Part shown: positions 1 to 11,740 of the stretch, in pieces
Layout of the letters: each line of letters begins with the position of its first letter
Position numbering within the stretch: position 1 is the stretch's first letter
Assembly: GCA_028752905.1 (NCBI GenBank)
Contig: JAQNBH010000009.1
Location: forward strand, 29,253,976 to 29,317,975
Length of the DNA: 64,000 bases
Source: Cladorhizidae sp. MBARI D1340-BT2
Lineage: Eukaryota > Porifera > Demospongiae > Poecilosclerida > Cladorhizidae
Reading direction: 5' to 3'
Made by a program: the position numbers and the translations under genes
Notes under the pieces: generated by a model
The model's database searches: none
What the model was told of the DNA's origin: nothing
The model's input: the letters and a program-made list of their open reading frames with translations, nothing else

Positions 1-169
1 GTTGCGAACAAGATATAATGCTCACTGCTCATAATATGGTATGAGTATAAAAAAATCCATTATTTATCTTATTTCTTACAACCAGTGAGATTGATGTGTA
101 TTTAAAGCCTCATCATCACTTGCACATCCATGTTGACATTTTAATTATAGATGCTGTGCACTAAACTAT

Positions 170-375
170 TCTTACCCAACTAATAACCACAGTAGTCCAG
201 TATTAATCCTGTGGTCAGTCGTACTAAGGTATGCTTTTGCCCTTGGTGAGCACCATTGACGTCGTGGGCCTCACATAGTAGCATCTGATGTTCATCACTA
301 GAGAAAAGGACCAGCCGCTTAACTGTCTCATTTGGATGGTTCATTGTGGGTTGGGTATAAGACATTCTTTCACCT
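170..375 (-). pseudogene. Integrase zinc-binding (H2C2) exon fragment, copy 1
   Basis: Read on the minus strand, a 61-codon stretch holds LCEAHDVNGAHQGQKHTL and then LTTGLILDY. This is the His-Gly-His part of an integrase H2C2 zinc-binding domain, just ahead of the usual tyrosine/tryptophan end. It is preceded by a possible AG acceptor and followed, after an in-frame stop, by a GTAAG donor. The catalytic core expected downstream lies beyond the left edge here. In copy 2 the same exon is followed by decayed core exons at 54.5-52.6 kb. Probably the 5' part of a Ginger/KRBA2-like integrase gene. Confidence 0.6.
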
Positions 376-3300
376 ACAATATATTAATATTTTTACAAAT
401 GAAGTTTTTAAATATTTAAATACAGAATAAATACATCTTGGAATTTCCCATAAAACCTCTCCAGGTAGATGATATCAGTGTCCCAATGACACTGTGGTCA
501 GAGGGTCAGAGGTACAAAATACAGGTTAGGACTGAATTTCAGCCAGATCGGATTGTTACTACTACTACTACTACTCTACTACTACTACTAATACTTAAAA
601 AATCTTTATTAATGCAAATGTCTGGGAGATAAGTTGTTCTAGTTTTTCTTCACAAGTTGTTAGCACTGCTATGTCTCAGAGGAGTGATATCTCAGCCATG
701 AGAAGGAAATTATCAAACGCTTGGGACCATGTCAGCAAATGTTCGACTAGTATGTAGCATACAATACTTTCCTCCTCTTAGGTGGGGGAGATATATAGAT
801 ATATAGTAAGGGATTTTAACTTCCATCCAACTAACAAGTTCTATTAAACGGGAGGACAAGACCGCTTTATTTTACCTACAATTTTTTTAAATTTTTTTTA
901 CTGTTTCACTGATATACTAACTGGTTCAAGTGTCAGCTGAATATGAACCTCTTGAGTTATGATAGATTTTATGCTGACAGTTCATTATATACCAGTTGAA
1001 AATGGATGAGAAGAAGGGTAAATAACATTGTTTCTCACAGAAGTGAATAATTGTTTCTAAGTCAATTTTTTTACATTGGTAAATATTTTTATATTTTCTG
1101 GAAGATCTTTATTTTCTCTCTCTCATGATAATTCATCCCTTTTCTTACGAAATAAGAGTCCAGTCTTGTGGGCTCATTTCACATGCTAGTATTCAAATTG
1201 GACTAGTAGGAGAAATATATATAGAAACATTACAGTATCTGTGATTGCTGTTAACTTGGTGGTTAGCCATTAGGGTATGAACTTATTTTTTATTATTATT
1301 ATTGTGTTTTTAATGGCCTCATTGCTATTGAAAGTAATTAGTTGATTGATACACAAAGCACACAGAAGAGGCTATCTTTTGTGACCTAAATGAGTAAAAA
1401 TCAATGAAGCATTAAAAAGTTCTGGTATTTTGTTTTTAGAGAGAAAAAACACAAAAATGGTCATAAGGAAAGAGGCATTACAACACTTGCGATGTCAGAG
1501 TGAGATGCATGCTTTCAAAAGTTTTCTTGAATTAATTTTTTATTTTTCTCAATATCCCAATCTACCAATTTCATTTTTATGCTGTCAGACTTGACTATAT
1601 CTCATCAGAAAACGACTGGTTTAGGGGTGGGACTATTCAAAACACAAAGCAATGCAAGAGCTTAATTACAACCGACAAAAATTGAAATAGTTACACGGTT
1701 TTATGTAATGAGTCTCTTCTTCCGACGACAACCAGAATGCTGCAGTGATTAGAATCGCACTACAATCACACAGAGATGCCATCAAAGTTGAGAACTGGGG
1801 AACAACAACGTGGCATGCGCAGGAGCAGACTTTTATAGCCCCCTTCGCCAGATAGTGCATAAATTACGGAATAGCACTGAGTGATATTTTAGGCAAGTTT
1901 CAAGTCTTGGCCATATATGTTTATTGTATTAGGAATGATCCAACTTACTGCATTATTCTGGTTTCTTCTAATTCAACGCGCAGAGGTGGGCGATGAAATG
2001 GATGGATACAAAGTATCATAACTCAAGAATGATAGACAAAAAAGGTATAAACTTGAAATGCAGTTAGTATAGTAGTGAAGGTATACAATAACAGGAAAAG
2101 AATAATTAAAAAAATTGTATACTCCCCCCTTAGAAGCAGTGAGATAGATAAGGCAATTCGGTTTTCATTCATAGAATTGAGGGCAGTTCACAATAATTAT
2201 GTCATGATATTTGCATCACTCTGGGTTACATTGAACTCTGACACTGAAGTTTCACCCACAGCTTGAAATTCAAATTTCACCTAAATTATAAAACTCTACC
2301 CATTAATTAATGAACCAATGAAGTTAGATACAGACATATACAAAGAAAGTTCATCACTGCCTCCACCAAACTTTCCACATTCAATTCTTCCTTGGAGATA
2401 CTTTTAGCGGAAAGCACACCACCATGTATTAATTGAACAACTGGAACTGAATGGAACTTGAATCCATTCAAGTAATTTCATGTTCAAACTACCACAAAAT
2501 TGATGCAAGCATCGCTAGTGTGAGCAGCATATAGCGCACCAGCATTTACCATGACAACTACAATTTTCAGGTGTCCACCCTAGCAATCACTAAATGAGGC
2601 AAGGCATAGATATGCATACCAGTGTTCAGCAGATACAAATTTACTGTTAGCATCAAAGAGTTTGAAAAGCTCTTAAAAAATGATCAGGCAACACAGCAAA
2701 GCAATCACGAGTATAACATACACTTAACAGCTACCCCCACTACTAGCAGCCCAGATATCAGCAACTGTAAGATGGGTGTGGCTGGCTATATGTTCGCACA
2801 TATAGCATTCTAATCAGACCAGCCAAAATTATAGTCTAGCAGGTGTTTTTTTGAATTCCACCTCTGAAATTTCTTGCTACACAGTATAACTTCATTCTGA
2901 CAAGACAAACAATCTTCCTTTACGTCTAACTAAAGCTAATTCACCAGTTGTCAGAGCTTCTATACCCTTACGCAGAGAGCACCACCCCTAGCAATCATTT
3001 GCATGGGGGTAAGTTTATGCCAGAATGAGCAATAGTGGTAAGGCAGCAAGGGTAGCAAACAACTGCTAGTTTGGTTAAGATAATAATCCTTGCACACAAA
3101 TATATTTGCATGCATGGCCATAAAACCAACAAAAACTGGATCAATCCTGTTTGACATCAACCTCAATACGAATTTTTGGTTTGTTTCCCACAAGCTAGAT
3201 CACTACTAAGTAGGGTTTTGCCAATCACCCTAAATTGTTTTGGACATAATGGTGGGTCCAAAACAAATTACGGTTGGATGACTCCTTTCTGATGCTCACC

Positions 3301-4290
3301 TGTTTGCATCTAGCTTTAGTCATATCCTCCTGTTTAGTAATGTTATTTGGGATCTACTTGATGGGCACCAGATCGACACCCAGAATAAGACAGGACATAG
3401 GCATAGTCTTGGCTGCCACTTGGACCCATCTCCCAGGAGCTGCACATAAGTCAATCAGAACACGAGAAGATTGAAGAAAGTGATACTTTCTGTTCAGTTC
3501 ACCAGTTTAAAGGCAGATATTGCTCTGTAGCCTTGTCACTTTGGTCGAGTGATAAAACCTCTTCATTTCTTCCTTAGTTTTGTCTTCTTTCCCATTCTAG
3601 GTTGACATGTGGGGAATCGCGCAATGTTTAAAATAACTGCAATATTCATCTCTGCCTTCAATCCTGTACCAGAAACTTGCACCGTACACCGAATACCAAT
3701 TCATCCAGAACATTATATGAGTTTGGGTTAGATGCTCTAGCCTTCATCAGGATGCTAAGACTCATGTGGGGTTGTTATTTGGGTTAGCTGGCTAGTTGTC
3801 CACCACGTGAGTTTCCTGACCGGATGTGGCAGCAATGTAGGAGGGAGTGGTTTTAGCGGGTACAAAGTCTTGCGAATTTAGCGAGTTTTTTTGGCTAAAT
3901 TAACAACCTGCTAAGAAATTTTTGTACCAAATCTGTCCTCTCTCTCATGACTGGAGCGATGTTTGCAGTAACATAGAGGAACTTCCCCTCTACTGGTTCA
4001 TTGTATTAATTCTTAGTAAAAACTTTGACCTCTGCACCGCCAGTGACTTTGGCAGGAATTTTCAGATCTCTTTTAACAACTTGTATTCAGTAATTCTGTA
4101 TGGCACCCTTGTACCATGAAATAGGTGTACCTCGAGATTTCTCTCGGAAAATGTCCAAATACCAGATTCCACTACTGATCCTAGGCCATGACACTTTATG
4201 AGCAGCTATTATTAGGATTGTGAAGTTGCCTAGCAGACAATATTTCATTAAGTACTGGGCTTCAGGTAGCCACTAACTACAAAGAAGAAA
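376..4290. other. No gene recognised; AT-rich spacer with small repeats
   Basis: I see no convincing coding sequence. Contents include a TAC trinucleotide microsatellite at 557-593 and a piece of a dispersed repeat around 1335-1400 (AAGCACACAGAAGAGGCTAT) related to the foldback element at 44.5-45.2 kb. Near 3730-3775 is a copy of one arm of the hairpin found at 29.9 kb. The short open frames (for example minus 1666-1860) lack family similarity and are best treated as chance. Confidence 0.6.
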
Positions 4291-4299
4291 TTAAACTTT

Positions 4300-4825
4300 T
4301 GTTTATCATAGAATCCAAAGCACTGGTTCAATGAGCAATTAACTTTGAAGTTGATTCGGGAAGGCATTGCTCAATATGTTGTGAAAAAACGAGCAGAACT
4401 GCAAGTAGTTGCTACACACAAGGCCCTGGTGTTTTAAGAGGGCAAGTGACACAGAAGGTCAAACACGAGTTATCGTCATTAAATTGCAAGTTTGTTCTAG
4501 TTCCTGCTAACATGACATTGTATTCAGCCACTTCATCTAACGGTCAATAGGTCAGCCAAAAAAATCAGATACTACAATGATGCAACAACTTGAGAGTGGG
4601 AAGCAGCTTGGAGATGTTGATGCTGTGAAGAAACAACTTGAGAGTGGTAAGCAACTTGAAGATGTTGAAGTTGATTTTCGCTCAACCACGTGGCTAGTGA
4701 AGATGTATAACTTCTTCACCACCTGTGTTAAAGGATGGAAGAAGGCAGGTGTACTTGGACTATTGGATGGCAGCATTGAAATTCCAACTGAAGACCCTTT
4801 TCAGACATTCAAATTATCTCAATGA
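4300..4825 (+). pseudogene. DDE_1 (pogo/jerky/CENP-B-type) transposase C-terminal relic, copy 1
   Basis: Broken frames in order resemble the C-terminal half of a DDE_1 transposase: WFNEQLTLKLIREGIAQY, then ATHKALVF, then VPANMT, then a frame holding LHLTVNRSAKK. These are followed by the 82-codon open frame at 4577-4825 with WLVKMYNFFTT, VKGWKKAGVLGLLDG and TEDPFQ. Family members have a longer stretch between the VDFR and WLVKMYN segments and after FFTT, so this copy has internal deletions as well as frameshifts and stops. No catalytic aspartate region is intact. Confidence 0.6.
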
Positions 4826-5159
4826 ACTCTATCTTGACATAATAACATTAAAGTCACCTGAATAATCAACTTAAATTGTATTCCCTAGAAGTTTCGACTA
4901 CATACTCTAGCCTACAGCAGGAATAATTATTGGTATTATAATAACAACAACATACAATTCGTCAATGTTGGCATCCATGTTGGTAAAAATAAAATAATAG
5001 AGCCCCACCCTCCTTTCACATGTACTGTAGGAGTGACTTCATCTCCGGTTATATATATGCTCATGAAATCCCATATCTATGCCGGTCTTCCTAAAATAGC
5101 ACCTGCCAATAATACTAGCACCGAGGGCTTCCTCGAGCCACTGCTGTCTAGCACTTACT

Positions 5160-5390
5160 AGAACTGCAGAAAATTGGGGCCTGCAGGAATTGAGGTCCAC
5201 AACTTTGACTGCCTGTAACTGAAGTATTTATATTTGTGCATCAGTTTTGGTATTACAAGAGAGCACACAGAGAGAGCTATCGTTTGAGCTATATGTAAAC
5301 TTCATAGAATGAGGTATGCAGAATTTATGGAGCTCAAAAATCATAACAACAGGTTGTTGTTTTTACTTTTTAACTCAACACAGGTGACAG
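5160..5390. repeat. Dispersed MITE-like repeat fragment
   Basis: The segment AGCACACAGAGAGAGCTATC, followed by TTTGAGCTATAT and TATGGAGCTC, matches the arms of the palindromic element at 44455-45235. A third related piece lies near 1340. It has no coding potential and is best read as a decayed non-autonomous element. The duplicate lies near 61390-61620. Confidence 0.45.
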
Positions 5391-5485
5391 ACAATTGCCT
5401 CTGACACATGTGAGATCTTTACCTTTGTGATGACATTTAACTGCCTAACAATTACATCATGAAATATAAATATTCTTTCAATCAG

Positions 5486-5669
5486 GTTTGTGTATTTAGT
5501 GCCAACATTTCAACTTAAATACTTCGGCCCTGATGGAGACAAACGTATTTCACTAGAAACATTAGCACTAAAAACAAAACAGTTGATTGAAATAGAAATA
5601 TTCATGTCACCTGATAATAATCATTTAGAAGATGTTCTTTCGCTTGTTACTTCAATATCTAAGCAATAG
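5486..5669 (+). CDS. Possible terminal coding exon of an unrecognised host gene (copy 1)
   Basis: A clean open stretch of 60 codons with no ATG at its start follows a good acceptor (TTCTTTCAATCAG) and ends in TAG. It begins FVYLVPTFQLKYFGPDGDK and ends EDVLSLVTSISKQ. I see no nucleotide difference from copy 2 (61715-61898), although neighbouring DNA differs at several places. I do not recognise the family, and upstream exons were not identified. It could also be the tail of an unrecognised transposon gene. Confidence 0.4.
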
Positions 5670-6430
5670 GTTGGACGAGAGGAAGGTAGCAGTAGAGGAG
5701 AGTACCAGATAGGATAAGAACCTTTTGGAGATGGAGGAAAGTTAGTTGGGAATGTAGATCTTAAGTGTGCGGCAGAAAACTTGTTAAAGAGAGATACCAT
5801 ATTTTATTACCAGATAATTTAGCTAGCAATATAATATACAAAATGATAAGAGCTACAGCTGGTATAATGTTCAAGTTATCAACTTTGTTATTATATAGAG
5901 TATATAGTTATTGCAATTCTTTCACTGTTTAGCTATCAATATGTACTGACTTCATCTCACTCGCCTGGCAACTGATCTGAATCACTATCATCTACGGGTA
6001 CACAGAATCATAATCTATGTATACCTGCTTCACAGCTATGTATATCTGCTTCACAGCATCATCTTCTATGTATACGTGCTTCACAGCATTATCTTCTATG
6101 TATGTGCATCACTGTATTTTCTTTGTCACTGCTCTCGCCATAAAGAAGGTGATGTTGTGGTCAAGCAGCTCCAAAGTCCCTTCTCAGTCAAACCGCTAAT
6201 GTCATTTGTGTTGTTCTGTTGAGCCTTGGGATAGGCCCTCACTAAGTATATGCAAGCAATAAATGACGAGGACAACTGGAAGGAGATGGAAAAACATGAT
6301 AATTGAACTTTGACCTCACAAATGACCCTTTCCATGAGGTAAATTTTCTTGCAAGTGAGGTTATGTATGGTGCATTTAGTCATCGGTAAAACTGTTAAAA
6401 CAGATTTCAAGAATTTTTTTTTACAGATAA
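5670..6430. other. No gene; short imperfect tandem repeat inside
   Basis: Noncoding as far as I can see. At 6016-6113 the phrase CTATGTATACCTGCTTCACAG recurs about four times with changes and spacers, an imperfect short tandem array. The open frames across it (for example plus 6017-6199) are products of this repetition. Confidence 0.55.
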
Positions 6431-6439
6431 ATGGACAAT

Positions 6440-8101
6440 AATTTAGTTCAGTTTCAGGGACATGACGATGACTTTTGTACTTTTTATAAGCACCTTGCAT
6501 TTCTTTTCCAACTGTTATCTCTTCTCTGTATGCTCTGTGTACTCACGTATTTTTCTGTCTGCTGAATACTAACTGAATCCATTGCAGTATGTATAATTTC
6601 TCCAAACCATTAAACGAGTAATCACATGTATACTGTTTTGCTTGACCACACACATGTTCAATGGGATTTAGTTAGCAGTGGAATTTTGGCAGAAATATTG
6701 CTCTGTACTCCCTGCTTGTGAAAAGCTCTTCCACCTTCGATTTTTTGGTTTGAAAGTCATCCATTGTCTCAAGCTTCTTGATCATGTCTGCTTTCAACAT
6801 GCCAGTAGTGTTAACATTGTTTTCTTGGAGCACTTTTAGCAGGCCGTTCTGTTTACCACTTCCAGTTACGGAAAATTCAACCTACTCCATTATCATTGAC
6901 CAAGTGCTCCGAACTTAAAAACAACTCTTGCTGCCATAGGAATATCTGGGTGTGTTTCCTTAGCTTCATCATGTTAGTGTGGGGTTAGACGAAAAAGCCA
7001 TTGTGTTCATCAATGAAGTCACTGATCATCAACCACGAAGAGCACCTTTGGGATGAATAGCCAACTTTCCCTCCTCTCCCCATTACCATGACTGGCCTTC
7101 ATTGGAATGAATGCTTGATTCATCATGGTATAATAACACCAAGCATCGCAGTGCATCTGGATTGCCAATTGTTTCCTCGGTCACTCCATCTACACATAAA
7201 GGAGGTGGCAATTGAGTTAACTCCAAGATTTCAATTTTCCGCAGATACATGCGACGATATTCTCTCCCATCATCATGCTCAAGACCGTCAAAGTATATGG
7301 CTTTCTTTAGAGATGTAGGTGAGAAATCAAGATCATACAGCTAATTTCTGGCTGTTTGTGGAGTGATGGAACGAGAAAAACCAGGTGGTAAGTGAGAATT
7401 TGGTAACATCTCTGAATTTACCCAGGTTGCAAATTTTGCATCAGTCATAACTGGCTCACTTTTCCTTTACATAACCATGCCAATGCTTTCAATCTGCAGT
7501 GTTCATCATCCACAACATATGGCCGAATGTGCTTGCCTTGTACTGATCCAGTAAACTCTCCCTTGCACTGGTAGAAATCTTTCATCCAGCCTCTGATTGT
7601 CTTTTCATTGAAACCAACCACTAAACCAGCTTCAGTAGCTGTAGCAACATAAGTTAGGCCAAAACGCTTTCGAAATATATCCATTATGGTAATGGCAATC
7701 ATTCTAACAGTGTCCTTTGGCTGGCAATGCATCCACTCACTATATGCCTCTTGTGCATCTTCTGAGAAAGGAAATTCGTTCTCTGGCTCAAACTCATCTT
7801 CAGATGATGGCAGTATCCGAGGGAAAGCAAACAATTCATCAAGCTCACCAAGACTGCTTGAATGTAAGTGAACCTCCTCCCTCTGCTGTTTAGCAGCTCT
7901 TGCTACAGCTGCTTTGTCAGCATGGTGGTTCCTTGGACCATTGGGACTTTTTGGGGGTCCATTCTCACTCATAGTTAACCCCCAAAACTTGCTATACTTC
8001 AGAGAAAGAAGCCCAACTGATTCAGTCGCAGGAGTTGTCATGAAAACATGCCACGCCCACTGTTGTATTGTACTAAAATCCCATAGAGTTTCTAAATGCA
8101 C
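6440..8101 (-). pseudogene. IS630/Tc1-mariner-like (DDE_3) transposase relic, copy 1
   Basis: A 218-codon open N-terminal part holds a helix-turn-helix-like segment (VGFNEKTIRGWMKDFY) and a basic segment (GSVQGKHIRPYVVDDEH). After a stop, fragments follow in order: YFDGLEHDDG and CVDGVTEETIGNPDA, then the first acidic motif YHDESS (around 7126) with SNEGQSW, then ISDFIDEHNGFF. Last come VEELFTSREYRAIFLPKFHC and LNPIEHV, the conserved end of the DDE core. The block that should carry the second catalytic aspartate is missing between VFKFGALGQ and MEQVEFSV. A nonsense change at about 6893 in this copy is absent from copy 2, and a stop before LNPIE is shared. Clearly dead. Confidence 0.75.
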
Positions 8102-8199
8102 CAGGTGCAGCTAAAAGTGGTATCATGAGCTGAGCATTATGGTGCAAGAAATTTTGGGCAAAAAGTAAGTGTTGGTAAGTTACAGTACAAGGTTCGCGT

Positions 8200-10010
8200 G
8201 GACATTAATGACTTCCTGCACTATACACATATTTTAATATTGAAGTTGAGTTTTTTATTTGAACTCCAGCTACGCAGGGAGTCTAAGTCATGTTGAAATT
8301 GGTAGCAGTCGTTCACATTCCATACCAGTTTGATGCATTGGGTGGGATGAGCAATGATGAAGATGTTGTAGAACTTAGTACAAACTTTAATGTAGTAATT
8401 AATAATTGAGATTTAAAGATACTTCCTTGGGGCAGTCCGAGAGAGACACAGTAGGTACCAGAAGACAGATATGACCTAAACCAGTTCCATATGTCTCTAG
8501 TAATTACAATGCAGGACTACTTGAATAGAAGTTCACCATGGGGGACACTATCAAAAGCCTCGGTAGATGGTTCAACTTTTGAGTTGTGATAGTCATTACA
8601 ATAAATAGTTAGTTCTCATGAATAGCAACAGCAGTTGAAGGGTGAAACTATTTTTCTGCAATCTGGTTTAGATTGAACAAGTAGCAAAGCTGATTATCTT
8701 GTCATAGACCAGTTTCTCTATAATTTTAGAGACGAGCTATTGGTCTGTAGTTGGCGCCCAAGGGCTTATTACCTGATTTATAAATTGGAATAATGTTGTG
8801 TATGTACCAATCAGATGCAATGTACTGGTCCATGATGCTCAGGGAGAACAGAATTTGTAGACAGCCAAAGCAGTGTAGTCTTGGATGCATTCCATCAATT
8901 TCTTTACCTTGGTTTTGGTCAAGTTTTACTAAGGATATCCATACAGTTCCTCTGCAGAGATGGTAAAGGTGGCCTGGATTTCCGAGGAACTAGGCATAAG
9001 TACTGCTGTGGAAGGATGAGTGGGCTCCTAGTGAAAACTTAATTGAAGCAGCTGTTTTGCAGACTGTCCCTTTCATAGTGAGTACAGGTAGTTCCAGAGC
9101 TATGATCGGAATGTGTATACTATGTTTATTCTGGCTAGGCTGTTAATGCAGTTGTCTTTCATGATATTCTTTATGATTCGAACATTTGGATCTGAAGTTG
9201 TTGGATTAAGGAGAGTAATTGCTCATATATAGTTGTAGGTGGAAGGAGTCCTCCTGTAATATTATCATATGTATATTCTGGCTGGGTTGTTAATGCAGTT
9301 GTCTTTCACAGTATTCATATGATCTTTTTACTTTGGACATTTGGAACTGAAGTTGGTGGATCATGGAGAGTAGTTGCTCATAGTTGGAGGTGGAAGGAGC
9401 CATCCTGTACTCTGTTCTGCTTGAGTGAATGCAGTTGAGAGAATACTTTATTATTGGAGAAAAATATATCGGTCGCTGGTGACGATTTTTTAATACTGAC
9501 ACAGTATATTGGTGATTACTGGTTTTAGTGCTAAGCATACATATTCTGTATCATTTAGAGAATGTAAGTGGGTGAAAACAAAAAATCTAATAGAAGTCAC
9601 ATTCAGGCCATCCATGTCAGCTTTAGAGAGAGAGATTAAAAAATCTTGCATGAAGAGGTTGTGTGGGAATGGCAGTAGTTATAAATAAGGTAACTTGAAT
9701 TGGTCCAACTTGACCAGAAAGTGGAATAAAGGATGAGCTCAGGATGGTTTGGCAATGACAAAATCAAGGATGTTGCCAGTTTGAGTAGGGCTAGTTATAA
9801 ACAGACGCAGTGTACAGTTATAGACTGAGGTCACAGAACATCGAAGAATTTATGGACGGATTGGTAAGTGAGGCTCAGTTGATATCAGTGAAGTTAAAGT
9901 GATACATTATTATTACTTTGCCCGTAGCGCAAGTTTCTTTCAGATAAGAGAACAGGCCAAGGTGATATGAATTAGGAGGTACATAGCTACTGTATTCAGT
10001 AAGATGATTA
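8200..10010 (-). pseudogene. Non-LTR (LINE) retrotransposon relic: endonuclease and reverse transcriptase
   Basis: Minus-strand frames contain, from high to low coordinates, an APE-type endonuclease signature (YHFNFTDIN and then SPTQTGNILDFVIA, about 9900-9750) and a Gln/Leu-rich linker. Next come reverse-transcriptase blocks: GKEIDGMHPRLHCFG, IIPIYKSGNKPLGANYRPI (about 8800-8740) and DSVPHGELLFK with GLPQGS (about 8560-8420). Many frameshifts and stops interrupt it and no YxDD box was found. The set fits the CR1/L2/Jockey-like LINEs; I cannot assign the clade. Confidence 0.7.
9128..9402. repeat. Imperfect 147-bp tandem duplication within the LINE relic
   Basis: The stretch beginning CTGGCTAGGCTGTTAATGCA (9131) recurs at 9278 as CTGGCTGGGTTGTTAATGCA, and the similarity runs on through GAAGTTGTTGGAT and GTGGAAGGAGTCCTCCTGTA. 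On the minus strand both encode variants of YEQLLSMIHQLQFQM. The copies have diverged, so this is older than the perfect 315-bp duplication at 24.1 kb. Confidence 0.75.
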
Positions 10011-10289
10011 GATTTAGGTCAAAATAGTTGTAATGAATTGGTGCAAGAAGGTAATATGATGATCCTAGATCCCAATAAGACACGCACACATTTCTCTTAT
10101 AATAATCAAGAGCATGTAACACTACTGAGGCTGGCGGGGCAAGTGGTGCACACTTATCTGCTAATTAAGCAGGATGTGAGAGCATGCTGGATAATGCCGT
10201 ACAGAAGTTATCTTACCGAGTTGAACTACTGGAAGATGGATAGTTTATGTAACATCTACATTCACAGGGAGAACCAAGCTTGGGCTGGA

Positions 10290-10625
10290 AAGAAGAGAAA
10301 GCTCCCAGTTACCCTGATCATGGTCTACTTGGACCTGAAAGAACCACTCTCCTCGACTATGATGCTTTCTAACAAGCAGAATTTGAGGGTTGCAGATGCT
10401 GTGAATGATTTCGCCTCTGTCAACTTAGACCATCAGATAGTAAAGAGGAACCAAAGCCAAGATTCAGTGGTAGATTTACCAATGGCTGCCTCTGCTGTTA
10501 AATTTCGGGTGAGTTTCAAACAGCAGTTTGGAATCTGTTGCAGGATGTTGATATAGGGAAGTTTGATTATCTCCTCATCGAGAGCAGTGGAATGACAACT
10601 CCTTGGCCACTATGGGAATCAAAAT
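10290..10625 (+). pseudogene. CobW/COG0523-type GTPase fragment, frameshifted
   Basis: Frames show KLPVTLI followed by a damaged P-loop region (readable as ERTTLLDY in another frame), then LSNKQNLRVADAVNDFASV and NLDHQIVKR. After a second frameshift come GEFQTAVWNLLQDVDIGKF and DYLLIESSGMTTPWPL. These match, in order, the N-terminal strand, Walker A, switch, and LLIE(S/T)SG segments of CobW-family metal-chaperone GTPases. The CxCC metal-binding motif expected between VVDLP and GEFQ is lost. It lies against retrotransposon Gag sequence, and the last part is in frame with Gag. Confidence 0.65.
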
Positions 10626-11065
10626 CCTTTCACGAAAGAAGCAAGATGCACAAGAGACAACTGGAGGGACAACACTCCGGCAGAAAGATGGCCTACAACA
10701 ATCCCAGGGAACAGAAACCGACTAATGGATCAGGTGGGCACCTTACTAAGGGTAGAGATGGGGGGTCCCCCATTGAGCATGATCGGGTTGGTGGCCAAGG
10801 TTTAGCCGGTGGTCCACAGAGGTGTAGATTATTTCCTAAGGACATAGTTTGCTTTGAATGCAATGAAACATGGCATTTTAAGAGGTATTGCCCAAACAAT
10901 AAGGTCAAAGCCCGGCTAGGCATGATTAGTTTTGAGTCTGAGGCTGAGGAGTTGCTCAGAACCGGGGACATAAATGGTAGACCGTGTAGGTGCCTCATTG
11001 ACACTGGTGCCAACAAAACAGCAGTCCCTGCTAGGCTATTACCAACTGAATGTTTCACTGGCTAA
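10626..11065 (+). pseudogene. Retrotransposon 1: Gag zinc knuckle and aspartic protease
   Basis: In the same open frame as the end of the CobW fragment lies a basic Gly-rich Gag tail. Next is a CCHC zinc knuckle, CFECNETWHFKRYC (C-x2-C-x4-H-x4-C), near 10850. It is followed by the retropepsin core CLIDTGANKTAV near 11000, with the catalytic DTG present. The frame stops just after the protease flap region, but matching sequence continues in another frame. Most of Gag (matrix and capsid) and a 5' LTR are missing. Members of this lineage normally act in cytoplasmic virus-like particles. Confidence 0.85.
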
Positions 11066-11740
11066 GGCAAGACTAGCTAATCAGAGGGTCGTCACATTTA
11101 AAACAGCAACCATAGACTTAAAGGTAGATGGAATAACTAAGTGGGTGAGGATACAAAGCATGTTCTGTTGGGAAAGGACCACCCCTGGGTGAGGTCTTGG
11201 ATTGCTGGAAGATCCAAGCAAAGGGTGCTGGCAGACGATCCTGTAACATTACCTGTCATTACCAGGGTTCAAAGTCAGGCACTAGTGGCAGAGAAAGCCG
11301 CTAACCAGATTGAGTATAGCAAGGATGGCACTTGGACTAGGCAGCTGCCCCTAACACTACCCAAATTGCATGAAAAACCAATACCCAAACCCAGAAGGAA
11401 GATAGCCAAAACAACCTAAACTAGTTGCTTGCGATCCTGTTGACCATGAGACAGATAGCTTATTAACAGAAGTAGAGGAAGTGAGCACCGATACCAGTCC
11501 TCTTGGGGAGGAGGACCCTCACATCAATTCTTCTGCTGTTGATGAATTGCTGAGTGGGTAAATGTACAAGGGAGATGAGGCAATAGAAGAGATATTGAGG
11601 CAGGAAACATTCAAGGGTTAGAGGGAGGTCATGTGAGTGAGTTGCCACTTCTGACCCTTTCAAAAGGGAAGGTGGAAGTGCTGGCTCTAACAGAACAGCA
11701 GAGGAAGGATGGGATATTAATGGAGATGAGGTTTAAGGCT
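11066..11740 (+). pseudogene. Retrotransposon 1: protease end and acidic spacer
   Basis: Frames include LKVDGITKWV and HVLLGKDHPW, the protease C-terminal strand, then a spacer with PVITRVQSQALVAEK and an acidic stretch EVEEVSTDTSPLGEEDPH. The second retrotransposon in this window (47.8-48.1 kb) has the equivalent EVLLGKDMPG and TRSQTRAG, so the two are related. Several frameshifts and stops. Confidence 0.65.

Larger units (their letters stand above)
1..7771. repeat. Large direct duplication, copy 1
   Basis: This block is repeated in the same orientation at 56227-64000. The offset drifts only from 56,226 to 56,229 bp, so indels are few and small. By eye there are a few tens of substitutions (for example at 36, 232, 974 and 6895), too many for read error alone and few enough for a recent event or two haplotypes. 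Shared lesions in the transposon relics inside show these were already dead before the copies separated. The copy begins at the window edge, so its left limit is unknown. Confidence 0.97.

Noticed and set aside
1666..1860. 64-codon minus frame kept in both duplicated copies
   Set aside because: Identity reflects the recent duplication. The peptide shows no domain or splice context.
10290..10625. Bacterial transfer as the source of the CobW-like piece
   Set aside because: CobW-family proteins are also eukaryotic, and the fragment is too short and damaged to decide origin.
10693..11058. 121-codon minus frame
   Set aside because: Antisense of the Gag-protease coding region.
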